Below, piece by piece: positions 1 through 7,164 of a stretch of 64,000 nt of DNA (within the stretch, counting starts at the first letter, position 1; each line of letters opens with the position of its first letter). A program made the position numbers and the translations under genes. Location of the stretch: assembly GCA_035638075.1 (NCBI GenBank), contig DASRAU010000041.1, positions 1-64,000 on the forward strand, given 5' to 3'. The notes under the pieces were generated by a model. The model was not told the DNA's origin. It saw only the letters and a program-made list of their open reading frames with translations, and made no database searches. The DNA comes from DASRAU01 sp035638075 (GTDB taxonomy: Bacteria > Acidobacteriota > Polarisedimenticolia > Gp22-AA2).

Positions 1-100
1 CTTCGGCGGGGGTGGGTTCGGCGGGGGCGGCTTCGGCGGCGGGTTCGGCGGCTTCGGCGGCGGCTCGTTCGGCGGCGGCGGCGCCAGCCGCGGGTTCTGA
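1..100 (+). CDS. 3' end of Gly/Phe-rich protein, probably TPM-domain (YgcG-like)
   Basis: Only the last 32 codons are present, reading in frame from base 2 to a TGA at 98-100. They encode an almost pure Gly/Phe tail ending in GGGGASRGF. Tails of this kind, ending in Gly-rich stretches after a membrane segment, are typical of TPM-domain (YgcG/DUF2207-type) membrane proteins, which very often neighbour lemA, and lemA is two genes downstream here. The assignment is therefore inferred from tail composition and context; no domain is visible. The next gene starts 16 bases after the stop, so the two are probably cotranscribed. Confidence 0.5.
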   Translation, partial: FGGGGFGGGGFGGGFGGFGGGSFGGGGASRGF

Positions 101-116
101 GGGACGGAGGGGATCG

Positions 117-866
117 ATGACGAAAGAGCAGGCGTTGCAGCGGCCGGAGCTGCGAGGGTTCGTGGAGGGGCTCCAGCGCGCACTCGGGCCGCGGCTCGAC
201 GCGGTCGTCCTGTACGGCTCCGCGGCGCGCGGCGATTTCCGCGCGGGGACGAGCGACCTCAACCTCGCCGTCGTCGTGGTGACGCTGGATCCTGCGACCC
301 TCGAAGCCCTGACGCGGCCGGTCCTCGAGTGGGTGAAGGCGAAGCAGACGCCCCCGCGCCTGCTCAGCCGGGGGCTCCTGGCGGCCTCGCTCGACGTCTT
401 CCCGCTGGAGATCCTCGACCTGCGCACGCACCACGTGGCGCTGCACGGGTCCGACCCGTTCGCCGGCCTGGTGATCCGCACCGAGGCGCTGCGGCTGCAG
501 TGCGAGCGGGAGTTGCGCGAGAAGCTGATGCGCCTGCGCGAAGGCTACGTCACCGCCCACCTGACGAAAGGCGGCCTGCGGGCGCTGCTCGTCGACTCCT
601 ACACCTCGTTCACCGCCCTGTTCCGTGGCTGTCTTCACCTGTTGGGCGCGGCGGTGCCGCGATCGGCGGATGAGGCGGCCGCCGCCTTCTGCGAGCGCGC
701 CGGGATCGATGCCGCCCCGCTCCTCGAGGTGGGCCGGCTGCGCGACGGCCGCTCCGCCTCCGCCGGCGATCTGAAAAAGGTCTTCTCCGGGTACTATGAC
801 GCGCTCACCCGCGCCGCGGACCTCGTGGACGCGTTCGTGCCGGCGCAAGGAGGGGAGACGCGATGA
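117..866 (+). CDS. Nucleotidyltransferase-fold protein with altered active site
   Basis: This 249-residue protein has the start of a Pol-beta-type nucleotidyltransferase domain: LYGSAARGDF around residues 32-41, followed by TSDLNLAV at 45-52. In active members the second motif is normally D-x-D; here it reads D47-L-N49, so one metal-binding carboxylate is replaced by Asn. The remaining 150 residues are helical and resemble the helical extensions (HEPN-like) common behind such domains. The start was chosen at ATG 117 because GGAGG lies 6 bases upstream; an open frame continues further upstream but overlaps the preceding gene. The stop overlaps the lemA start (ATGA). Substrate unknown; it may be catalytically weak or inactive. 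Confidence 0.7.
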   Translation: MTKEQALQRPELRGFVEGLQRALGPRLDAVVLYGSAARGDFRAGTSDLNLAVVVVTLDPATLEALTRPVLEWVKAKQTPPRLLSRGLLAASLDVFPLEILDLRTHHVALHGSDPFAGLVIRTEALRLQCERELREKLMRLREGYVTAHLTKGGLRALLVDSYTSFTALFRGCLHLLGAAVPRSADEAAAAFCERAGIDAAPLLEVGRLRDGRSASAGDLKKVFSGYYDALTRAADLVDAFVPAQGGETR

Positions 867-1438
867 GAAGGGGATGGCTCGGCTGTCTGGTCGTCGTCGG
901 GGTGCTTCTCGTCGTGGCGTTCATCGTCGGCAGCATGTGCATGGGCGCCTACAACCGCATGGTCACCGAGCGCGAGTCGGTGGACAAGGCGTGGGCGCAG
1001 GTCGAGAACGTCCTGCAGCGGCGCGCCGATCTCATCCCCAACCTGGTCGAGACCGTGAAGGGTTACGCGGCGCACGAGAAGGAAGTCTTCGAGAACGTCG
1101 CCGCCGCCCGGGCCCGCCTCGCCGGCGCCACCACGCCGCAGGAAGCGGAGAACGCCAATGCCGGCCTGACCTCGGCCCTCGGGCGGCTTTTGGCGATCGC
1201 CGAGAACTATCCGCAGCTGAAGGCGAACGAGAACTTCATCCGCCTCCAGGACGAGCTGGCCGGCAGCGAGAACCGCATCGCCACCGAGCGCATGCGCTAC
1301 AACGAGGCGGTGCGCTCCTACAACACCCTCATCAAGCGCTTCCCCGGCAACATCGTCGCCGGCATCTTCAACTTCGGCGAGAAGGATTACTTCGAAGCCG
1401 AAGCCGGCGCGAAGGAAGCCCCCAAGGTCAAGTTCTGA
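863..1438 (+). CDS. lemA: LemA family membrane protein
   Basis: The 191-residue product has one N-terminal membrane segment (about residues 5-27, ending in a Cys/Met-rich turn) followed by a helical LemA domain. The hallmark stretch RRADLIPNLVETVKGYAAHE near residues 52-71 and the NYPQLKANENF motif near 118-128 are clear. LemA proteins are anchored with a short N-terminus and a long coiled domain; their function is poorly defined, though they are repeatedly found with TPM-domain proteins in envelope contexts. The ATG overlaps the previous stop (ATGA, 863-866), indicating translational coupling. The length is normal for the family. Confidence 0.93.
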   Translation: MRRGWLGCLVVVGVLLVVAFIVGSMCMGAYNRMVTERESVDKAWAQVENVLQRRADLIPNLVETVKGYAAHEKEVFENVAAARARLAGATTPQEAENANAGLTSALGRLLAIAENYPQLKANENFIRLQDELAGSENRIATERMRYNEAVRSYNTLIKRFPGNIVAGIFNFGEKDYFEAEAGAKEAPKVKF

Positions 1439-1911
1439 ACGGCGCGCCGGCGGCGAAGCCCGCCGCCGGACTCTACGGCATCATCGCGTTGAAGCTGGCG
1501 AAGTGCGCGCTCCTGTTCGGGATCGCCTTCGGCATCTACTCGCTGATGGACAGCGACCTGCGCCACGAGCTCGAGCGCTTCCTGCGCTTCATCCGCGTCG
1601 ACCCGGAGCACGCCTTCTTCGCCAATCTCGGGGACCGGCTGCAGGCGATCACGCCGGGCAAGGTGCGGTTCCTGGCCTCGGGGACCTTCCTCTACGCCAT
1701 GCTCCTTCTGGTCGAGAGCGCCGGGCTGATGCGGCGCGCCTTCTGGGCCGCGTGGCTGGCCATCGGCGAGACCGCGTTCTTCATCCCGGTCGAGGTCTTC
1801 GAGCTCCTGCGCGGCTTCTCGAAGACGATGCTCGCCATCCTGGCGGTCAACGTCGCCATGGTCTGGTACCTGCTCCGGAACCGCCGGCGGCTGTTCCCGC
1901 ACGGCGGTTGA
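1435..1911 (+). CDS. DUF2127 family small membrane protein (start uncertain)
   Basis: An open frame directly after lemA encodes about 155 residues with four hydrophobic segments and the arrangement GLYGIIALKLAK...LLF at its N-terminus, as in DUF2127 proteins. There is no ATG or GTG in the right place. The first possible initiation codon is CTG 1435, which overlaps the lemA stop (CTGA); a TTG at 1489 would remove part of the conserved first helix. I favour initiation near 1435 by coupling to lemA, but this is uncertain. The function is unknown. The gene ends 4 bases from the end of the convergent peptidase gene. Confidence 0.65.
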   Translation: MNGAPAAKPAAGLYGIIALKLAKCALLFGIAFGIYSLMDSDLRHELERFLRFIRVDPEHAFFANLGDRLQAITPGKVRFLASGTFLYAMLLLVESAGLMRRAFWAAWLAIGETAFFIPVEVFELLRGFSKTMLAILAVNVAMVWYLLRNRRRLFPHGG

Positions 1912-1915
1912 TCGT

Positions 1916-3922
1916 TTAGGGCTGCCGTGTTCCGGACGCGGGGACGGCCGCGGTGGTTGCCGGGGTCACGCCGTCCGGCCCGTGCGGCTTCGCGTTCCTG
2001 AGGTGCTGGTCGAGGAACTCGAGGATGGCGCGGTAGCCCTTGTTCTGGTTCTCCTTCTTGCGGAAGCCGTGCCCCTCGTCGTCGAAGACCAGGTACTCGG
2101 TCGGCACGCCGTTGGTCTTCGCCGCCGCGACGATCTCGTCGGATTCGACCTTCAGGACGCGCGGGTCGTTCGCCCCCTGCAGCACCAGGAGCGGCTTGCG
2201 GATCTCCGACGCGTGGAACAGCGGCGAGATCTTCTTGAGGTAGGCCTCGTCGGTCGACGGGTCGCCGAGCTCGGTGTAGAGCGCCTTGCGCTGCGATTCC
2301 CAGTACGGCGGGATGCTCTGCAGCGTCCGCACCCAGTTCGCCACGCCGAAGATGTCCACCCCGGCGGCGAATTCCTGCGGCCGGAAGGTCAGCGCGGCGA
2401 GCGTCATGTAGCCGCCGTACGAGCCTCCGATGATGCCGATGCGCACCGGGTCGACGTAGCCGGTGGCGGCCAGGAACTTCTTGCTCCAGACGCAGTCGTC
2501 GAGGTCGCCCTCGCCGTGCTTGCGGTCGTCCATCTTGTAGAAGGTCCGCCCGTACCCGCTCGAGCCCCGGTTGTTGATGGCGAACACGGCGTAGCCGTGG
2601 TTGACGAGGTACTGGATGAGGCCGCTGTAGCTGACGCGCGACTGCCCGCCGGGACCGCCGTGCACCCAGACGAGCGCCGGTACCTTGGTCGCGGCCGAGG
2701 CGCGGTGCGGCTTGTAGAGGATGCCGGGGACCTCGACGTTGTCGAAGGACTTGAAGTGGGCGACGTCCGCCTCGACCAGGTTCTCCGGGTCGAGCTTCGC
2801 GCTGAGGCTCTTGGTGAGCCCGGTGCTGCGTCCCGAGGCGAGATCGAGGAGGTACAGGTCGTTCGGCTGACGGCTGCCGTTGACGTAGAAGGCCGCCTGC
2901 GTTTCGTCGCGCGAGAAGGTGACGCTGGTGATGGCGGCCTTCGGAAGGGCCGGCAGGCGCACCGGCTTCATGGTCGCCGTGTCGTACAGCCGGATCTCGG
3001 AGCGGGCGTCGTTGTTGATCTCGAGGTAGAGGTACTTGCCGCCGCGCGACAGCCCGGCGTCGGTGACGTCCCAGTCGGGCTTCTCGGTCACCTCGCGGGC
3101 GCCGTTCGCGAGGTCCATGCGCACGAGATAGCGGTATTCCGACGCCTCGTCGGTCAGGTAGTACAGCGACTTCGCGTCCCGGCTGAACATCTGCGGCTCG
3201 TTGTAGACCTCGCCCTGGTGGGCGGTCAGGACCCGATCCTTTCCGGTCTCGCGGTCGTGCAGGACGATGTCGGTGTCGGTCTCGGTGTGGAGACGCCGCA
3301 GCGCGATCAGCTTCCGGTCGGCGGAGATGGCCGACACGTCCAGCCCCTCCTCGTTCTTGTAGAGGAGGTTGCGCCCGTAGCCGTCGGTCGCGTACTCGTA
3401 GAGGTCGAAGTAGCGCTGGTCACGCTCGTTGGTCATGACGAAGAAGGATTTCTCGTCGGGGGCGAAGCCGGCAAAGACCGCCTTGAGCCGGTCGCCGGGC
3501 GTGAGGTCGCGCGACGTGCCGTCGGCTTCCTGGACGAAGAGATGGGTCAGCTCGTTCCCGCCGTTGTCGCTCATGAAGAGGAAACGCGCGTCGGCCGGGA
3601 AGGCGCCGGCGAGCTGCACCGACTCGGTGGTGGACTTCGTCAACGGCGTCGGCGTGCCGCCGGCCACCGGCACCGCGTAGACGTTCTGCACTCCCGTCGA
3701 GTCGTTGCTCGCGAGGATGGTCTTGCCGTCGGAGGCGAACGATGCTCCCTGCCAGACGGTCGTGCCGAGAAACTCCTCGATCGGGTACTCGGGGACCTGG
3801 CGGCTCTCGAGGGCCGGCTCACGCACCGCCGTGCACGCGGACAGCGCCAGGACGGCCGGGACGAGCGCGATCGCGGCCGCAAAGGACCGCGCGGGCGGGA
3901 CAATCCGGGAACGAAGCGGCAT
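1916..3922 (-). CDS. S9 family peptidase (prolyl oligopeptidase type), lipoprotein
   Basis: This 668-residue protein starts with a lipoprotein signal peptide ending in LALSAC, so the mature enzyme should be lipid-anchored in the periplasm. A beta-propeller-like N-terminal half (repeated SxD blade motifs) precedes an alpha/beta hydrolase domain. The catalytic serine is Ser501 in GGSYGGY; downstream NDPRV and DEGHGF supply the Asp and His of the triad. Prolyl-oligopeptidase-family enzymes cleave short peptides. ATG 3922 is preferred over an earlier in-frame ATG at 4027 because it has AGGAG upstream and leads directly into the signal peptide. A related S9 peptidase is divergently transcribed next door. 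Confidence 0.92.
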   Translation of the reverse strand: MPLRSRIVPPARSFAAAIALVPAVLALSACTAVREPALESRQVPEYPIEEFLGTTVWQGASFASDGKTILASNDSTGVQNVYAVPVAGGTPTPLTKSTTESVQLAGAFPADARFLFMSDNGGNELTHLFVQEADGTSRDLTPGDRLKAVFAGFAPDEKSFFVMTNERDQRYFDLYEYATDGYGRNLLYKNEEGLDVSAISADRKLIALRRLHTETDTDIVLHDRETGKDRVLTAHQGEVYNEPQMFSRDAKSLYYLTDEASEYRYLVRMDLANGAREVTEKPDWDVTDAGLSRGGKYLYLEINNDARSEIRLYDTATMKPVRLPALPKAAITSVTFSRDETQAAFYVNGSRQPNDLYLLDLASGRSTGLTKSLSAKLDPENLVEADVAHFKSFDNVEVPGILYKPHRASAATKVPALVWVHGGPGGQSRVSYSGLIQYLVNHGYAVFAINNRGSSGYGRTFYKMDDRKHGEGDLDDCVWSKKFLAATGYVDPVRIGIIGGSYGGYMTLAALTFRPQEFAAGVDIFGVANWVRTLQSIPPYWESQRKALYTELGDPSTDEAYLKKISPLFHASEIRKPLLVLQGANDPRVLKVESDEIVAAAKTNGVPTEYLVFDDEGHGFRKKENQNKGYRAILEFLDQHLRNAKPHGPDGVTPATTAAVPASGTRQP

Positions 3923-3959
3923 CGGGGGCTCCTGTTTGGGATGGCGTGAGTCGGGGCGC

Positions 3960-3974
3960 ATTCTAACGTAGACT
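3960..3974. promoter_or_regulatory. Overlapping divergent -10 elements between two S9 peptidase genes
   Basis: The 74-base gap between the two peptidases contains a perfect TAGAAT on the minus strand (ATTCTA at 3960-3965) and TAGACT on the plus strand (3969-3974). Neither has a convincing -35 at the right spacing. The compact gap suggests coordinated divergent expression. Confidence 0.3.
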
Positions 3975-3996
3975 GGCGCCTCTCGGAGGGATTCCC

Positions 3997-6039
3997 GTGC
4001 CGCACCCTGCCCGATTGATTCCTGCATTGCGGCGGACGCCGCTCCTGGCGGCGGGGCTGGCCGCGCTCGTCCTGCTGCCGCCGGGCGCTGGCGCTCGTGG
4101 GGCCGACAACGCCGGTGCGCCCGGGGGCGACGACACCTCCGCGCGGCGCGAGATCGGGTCGCTCGTGATGGAAGGGGTCCCCGACCTTCCCCCCGATCTC
4201 GTCGACCGCATGCGCCCGTACCAGAACACCCGCACAGCGGTGGTGTACGACTGGGACCCGGACGGCAAGGGCCTGCTCATCGGCACCCGCTTCGGCGACA
4301 CGTCCCAGGTGCACAAGGTCGGCCGTCCCGGGGGAGACCGCCAGCAGCTCACTTTCTACGCGGAGCCGATCAACGGCGCCGCCACCTGCCCCGCGCCCGC
4401 GGCGCACGGCTTTCTCTTCCCGAAGGACGTCGGCGGGGCGGAGAACTACCAGATCTTCTTCCGTGACACGAAGACCGGCACCACGACCCTCCTGACCGAC
4501 GGCAAGTCGCGCAACCTCGGCCCGGTCTGGTCGAACAAAGGCGACCGCTTCGCCTGGGCCGGCAATGCCCGGAACGGCCGCGACATGGACCTCTACGTCG
4601 CCGATCCGAAGACGCCGGAGGCGGCGAAGCGGGTGCTCGAGCGCGAGGGATCCTGGTCGGTGCTCGACTGGTCGGCCGACGACGCGTCGCTCTTGGTCAA
4701 GCGGGAGGTCTCGGTCAACGAGAGCTCCCTGTACGTGCTCGGCGTGGCCGACGGCAAGCTCGAGCAGGTCAACGCCAAGCCGGGGCCGATCGCCTACGGC
4801 GACGCGGTGTTCGCGCGCAAGGGGCGCGGGATCTATTTCGCCTCGGACGAGGGCAGCGAGTTCCTGCGCCTGCGCTACTACGACCTGGCGTCGAAGGCGA
4901 CGACGGACCTGACCGCCGACATCCCGTGGGACATCGAGTCGATCGCCCAGACGCGCGCCGGCGACCGCCTCGCCTTCCTGGCGAACGAGGGCGGGACGAG
5001 CCGACTGACGCTCATGGACACGGCGAGCCGCGCGAAGTCGCGGCCCGGCGGGATCCCGGAAGGAATCGTCAGCCGCCTGCGCTTCTCGCCGGACGGGACC
5101 CGGCTCGCCTTCACCGTCGAATCGGCGACCATTCCCGGCGACGCCTATGTCCTCGACCTCAAGTACAACGCGCTGACCCGCTGGACCGACAGCGAGGTGG
5201 GCGGCCTGGACGCCACGGCGTTCATCGCGCCGGAGCGCATCGAGTACCCGACCTTCGACCAGGCGAACGGCTCGCCCCGTCGCGTGCCGGCGCTGCTCTA
5301 CCAGCCGAAGGGCGCCGGCCCGCACCCGGTGCTGGTCATCATCCACGGCGGACCGGAGGGACAGTCGCGCCCCGGCTTCTCGGCTACGACGCAGGCCTAC
5401 CTGCGTGAGCTGGGGATCGCGGTCGTCCTGCCGAACGTGCGCGGCTCCACGGGCTACGGGAAGACCTACACGACGCTCGACAACGGCGCCAAGCGCGAGG
5501 ACTCGGTGAAGGACATCGGGTCGCTCCTCGACTGGATCGGCACGCGCTCCGATCTCGACGCGAAGCGCGTCGCGGTGTTCGGCGGGTCGTACGGCGGCTA
5601 CATGGTGCTCGCGTGCCTGACGCACTACAGCGATCGCCTGCGCGCCGGCATCGAGATCGTCGGCATCAGCAACTTCGTGACCTTCCTGAAGAGCACCTCC
5701 GGATACCGCCAGGACCTGCGCCGCGTCGAGTACGGCGACGAACGCGACCCGAAGATGCTCGAGACGCTGCAGCAGATCTCGCCCCTGAACTCGGTGGACC
5801 GCATCCGCACGCCCCTCTTCATCGCGCAGGGGAAGAACGACCCGCGCGTGCCGATGAACGAGTCGGAGCAGATGCTGCAGGCGGTCAAGAAGAACGGCGT
5901 CCCGGCCTGGTACCTGCTCGCCAAGGACGAAGGACACGGCTTCCGCAAGAAGCCGAACACCGACTTCTACGGCAGCGCGGTGGCGCTCTTCCTCGAGACG
6001 CACCTCCTCGAACCCGGCGCCGCGAAAGGCGGCCGGTGA
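3997..6039 (+). CDS. S9 family peptidase (prolyl oligopeptidase type), secreted
   Basis: The 680-residue product begins with a Sec signal peptide (about 33 residues, ending before ADNAGA). A propeller-like region (TolB-type blades such as FSPDGTRLAF) fills the N-terminal 400 residues; the C-terminal hydrolase domain carries HGGPEGQSRPGF, the nucleophile motif GGSYGGYMV (Ser531), NDPRVPMNE and DEGHGF. It should act as a periplasmic or secreted oligopeptidase. GTG 3997 has GGAGG 7 bases upstream. It shares fold and motifs with the divergent lipoprotein peptidase but lacks a lipobox. Its stop overlaps the GTG of the thioesterase gene (GTGA), so the two are coupled. Confidence 0.92.
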   Translation: MPHPARLIPALRRTPLLAAGLAALVLLPPGAGARGADNAGAPGGDDTSARREIGSLVMEGVPDLPPDLVDRMRPYQNTRTAVVYDWDPDGKGLLIGTRFGDTSQVHKVGRPGGDRQQLTFYAEPINGAATCPAPAAHGFLFPKDVGGAENYQIFFRDTKTGTTTLLTDGKSRNLGPVWSNKGDRFAWAGNARNGRDMDLYVADPKTPEAAKRVLEREGSWSVLDWSADDASLLVKREVSVNESSLYVLGVADGKLEQVNAKPGPIAYGDAVFARKGRGIYFASDEGSEFLRLRYYDLASKATTDLTADIPWDIESIAQTRAGDRLAFLANEGGTSRLTLMDTASRAKSRPGGIPEGIVSRLRFSPDGTRLAFTVESATIPGDAYVLDLKYNALTRWTDSEVGGLDATAFIAPERIEYPTFDQANGSPRRVPALLYQPKGAGPHPVLVIIHGGPEGQSRPGFSATTQAYLRELGIAVVLPNVRGSTGYGKTYTTLDNGAKREDSVKDIGSLLDWIGTRSDLDAKRVAVFGGSYGGYMVLACLTHYSDRLRAGIEIVGISNFVTFLKSTSGYRQDLRRVEYGDERDPKMLETLQQISPLNSVDRIRTPLFIAQGKNDPRVPMNESEQMLQAVKKNGVPAWYLLAKDEGHGFRKKPNTDFYGSAVALFLETHLLEPGAAKGGR

Positions 6040-6494
6040 GCGGCGTCCAGGAGACCTACGCCCCGGGCTCGACCTGCTTCGGCTGCGGCCCTTCGAACAC
6101 GAAAGGCCTGCGCATCCGGAGCATCGTCGAAGGAGACGGCCTCGTCGCCGTCTTCCGCCCCGAGCCGCACCACGAAGCCTTCCCCGGAATGTTGTCCGGA
6201 GGCATCGCCGGCGCTCTCCTCGACTGCCACAGTAACTGGACCGCCGCCATGGCCCTCATGCGCGCCACCGGCGAAGACAGGCCCCCATGCACGGTGACCG
6301 CCGAGTACCACGTGAAGCTGCTTCGCCCGACCCCCACCAACACCGACATCACGCTTCGCGCTCACGCCGTCGAAGTCAAAGGGGACCGCGCCACCGTGGA
6401 GGCGACTCTCGAAGCCGGCGGCAAGACCTGCGCGACCTGCCGGGGGACGTTCGTCGCGGTCAAGCCGGGCCACCCCGCCTATCACCGCTGGTAG
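6036..6494 (+). CDS. PaaI-family hotdog thioesterase
   Basis: This 152-residue protein has the PaaI/YbgC-like hotdog layout: a FGCGPSN segment near residue 14, then the FPGMLSGGIAGALLD helix-containing core and a C-terminal sheet ending in TCRGTFVAVKPGH. Family members hydrolyse acyl-CoA thioesters in the cytoplasm. The GTG start overlaps the stop of the upstream peptidase by 4 bases, so it is probably translated from the same mRNA, although no metabolic link with the peptidase is evident. The FGCG motif is typical of a subgroup annotated simply as PaaI family; the substrate is unknown. Confidence 0.85.
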   Translation: MSGVQETYAPGSTCFGCGPSNTKGLRIRSIVEGDGLVAVFRPEPHHEAFPGMLSGGIAGALLDCHSNWTAAMALMRATGEDRPPCTVTAEYHVKLLRPTPTNTDITLRAHAVEVKGDRATVEATLEAGGKTCATCRGTFVAVKPGHPAYHRW

Positions 6495-6504
6495 GAGTCC
6501 CCAT

Positions 6505-7164
6505 TCAGGGGATGGTGACAGTCGCGCCGTGCCCGGGCGTGAAGCGGGCGGCGACGACGGAGCCCTGAGCATCGACGATGCGTTCGGCGACAGCGCTGGA
6601 CGTTCCCGTCAGGAAGTCGATGTCGGCAGTGCCCGCCTTGACGCGCTTGAACCGAAGGCGCACGAGGCCGTCGCTGCCGTCATTGGCCACAGCGACGGCG
6701 GCGTCGGGGGCGAAACGGGTCATGGTTATTTGAAGCGTCCCGGCGACCGGCTCGCGCACGAGGAACATCGGCGCCTGGCGCGGCGGACCGCGCAGCAGGA
6801 GCGCGCCTTCGGCGTAGCCCTCGTACTGGAGCGTGCCGGTCGGGTAGCCGAGATCGAAGGCGACCGTGAAGATTCCGGCGAGCCCGTGGACCGCGACCTC
6901 GAACTCGATTGTGTCGCAGGAGGCGGTGCCGGCGCGTAGGAAGACGTCGCCGGGCGCCGGCGCCGTCAGACGCGGTGCGAAGGTGAGCGGAGTGCAGGGA
7001 GGCGGAGCCGGGTCGGCCGCGTGAGCAGGGAGTGCCGCCGCAAGCCCCGCGAGGACGCCGCAGAGAGCGGCGACGGCGCGAGGGCTACGGGCAGCCCGGC
7101 GTCGTGTGGCCGAACTGCATGACGAAGATCGCAAGGTCGTCCGGTCCGACGTACCCGTCTCCAT
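6505..7164 (-). CDS. Secreted cohesin-like domain protein overlapping the dockerin gene
   Basis: A signal-peptide-like segment (LCGVLAGLAAALPAHA) is followed by about 165 residues with cohesin features: GDVF near the start, FEVAVHGLAGIFTVAFDLGY (alternating strands around a Gly-Leu turn), GTLQ, and a late GLVRLRFKRVKAGTADI strand pair. Cohesins bind dockerin domains in cellulosome-type and other assemblies. The upstream gene ends in a dockerin. No start codon exists between the upstream stop and the signal peptide, so translation must begin inside the upstream gene: ATG 7164 or TTG 7134 are the options. I list ATG 7164; TTG 7134 gives a more compact Arg-rich signal peptide. The overlap is 50-80 bases. 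Confidence 0.6.
   Translation of the reverse strand: METGTSDRTTLRSSSCSSATRRRAARSPRAVAALCGVLAGLAAALPAHAADPAPPPCTPLTFAPRLTAPAPGDVFLRAGTASCDTIEFEVAVHGLAGIFTVAFDLGYPTGTLQYEGYAEGALLLRGPPRQAPMFLVREPVAGTLQITMTRFAPDAAVAVANDGSDGLVRLRFKRVKAGTADIDFLTGTSSAVAERIVDAQGSVVAARFTPGHGATVTIP

Noticed and set aside
1982..3949. Long plus-strand open frame opposite the lipoprotein peptidase
   Set aside because: The minus strand encodes a complete S9 peptidase with catalytic motifs; the plus frame has no recognisable features.
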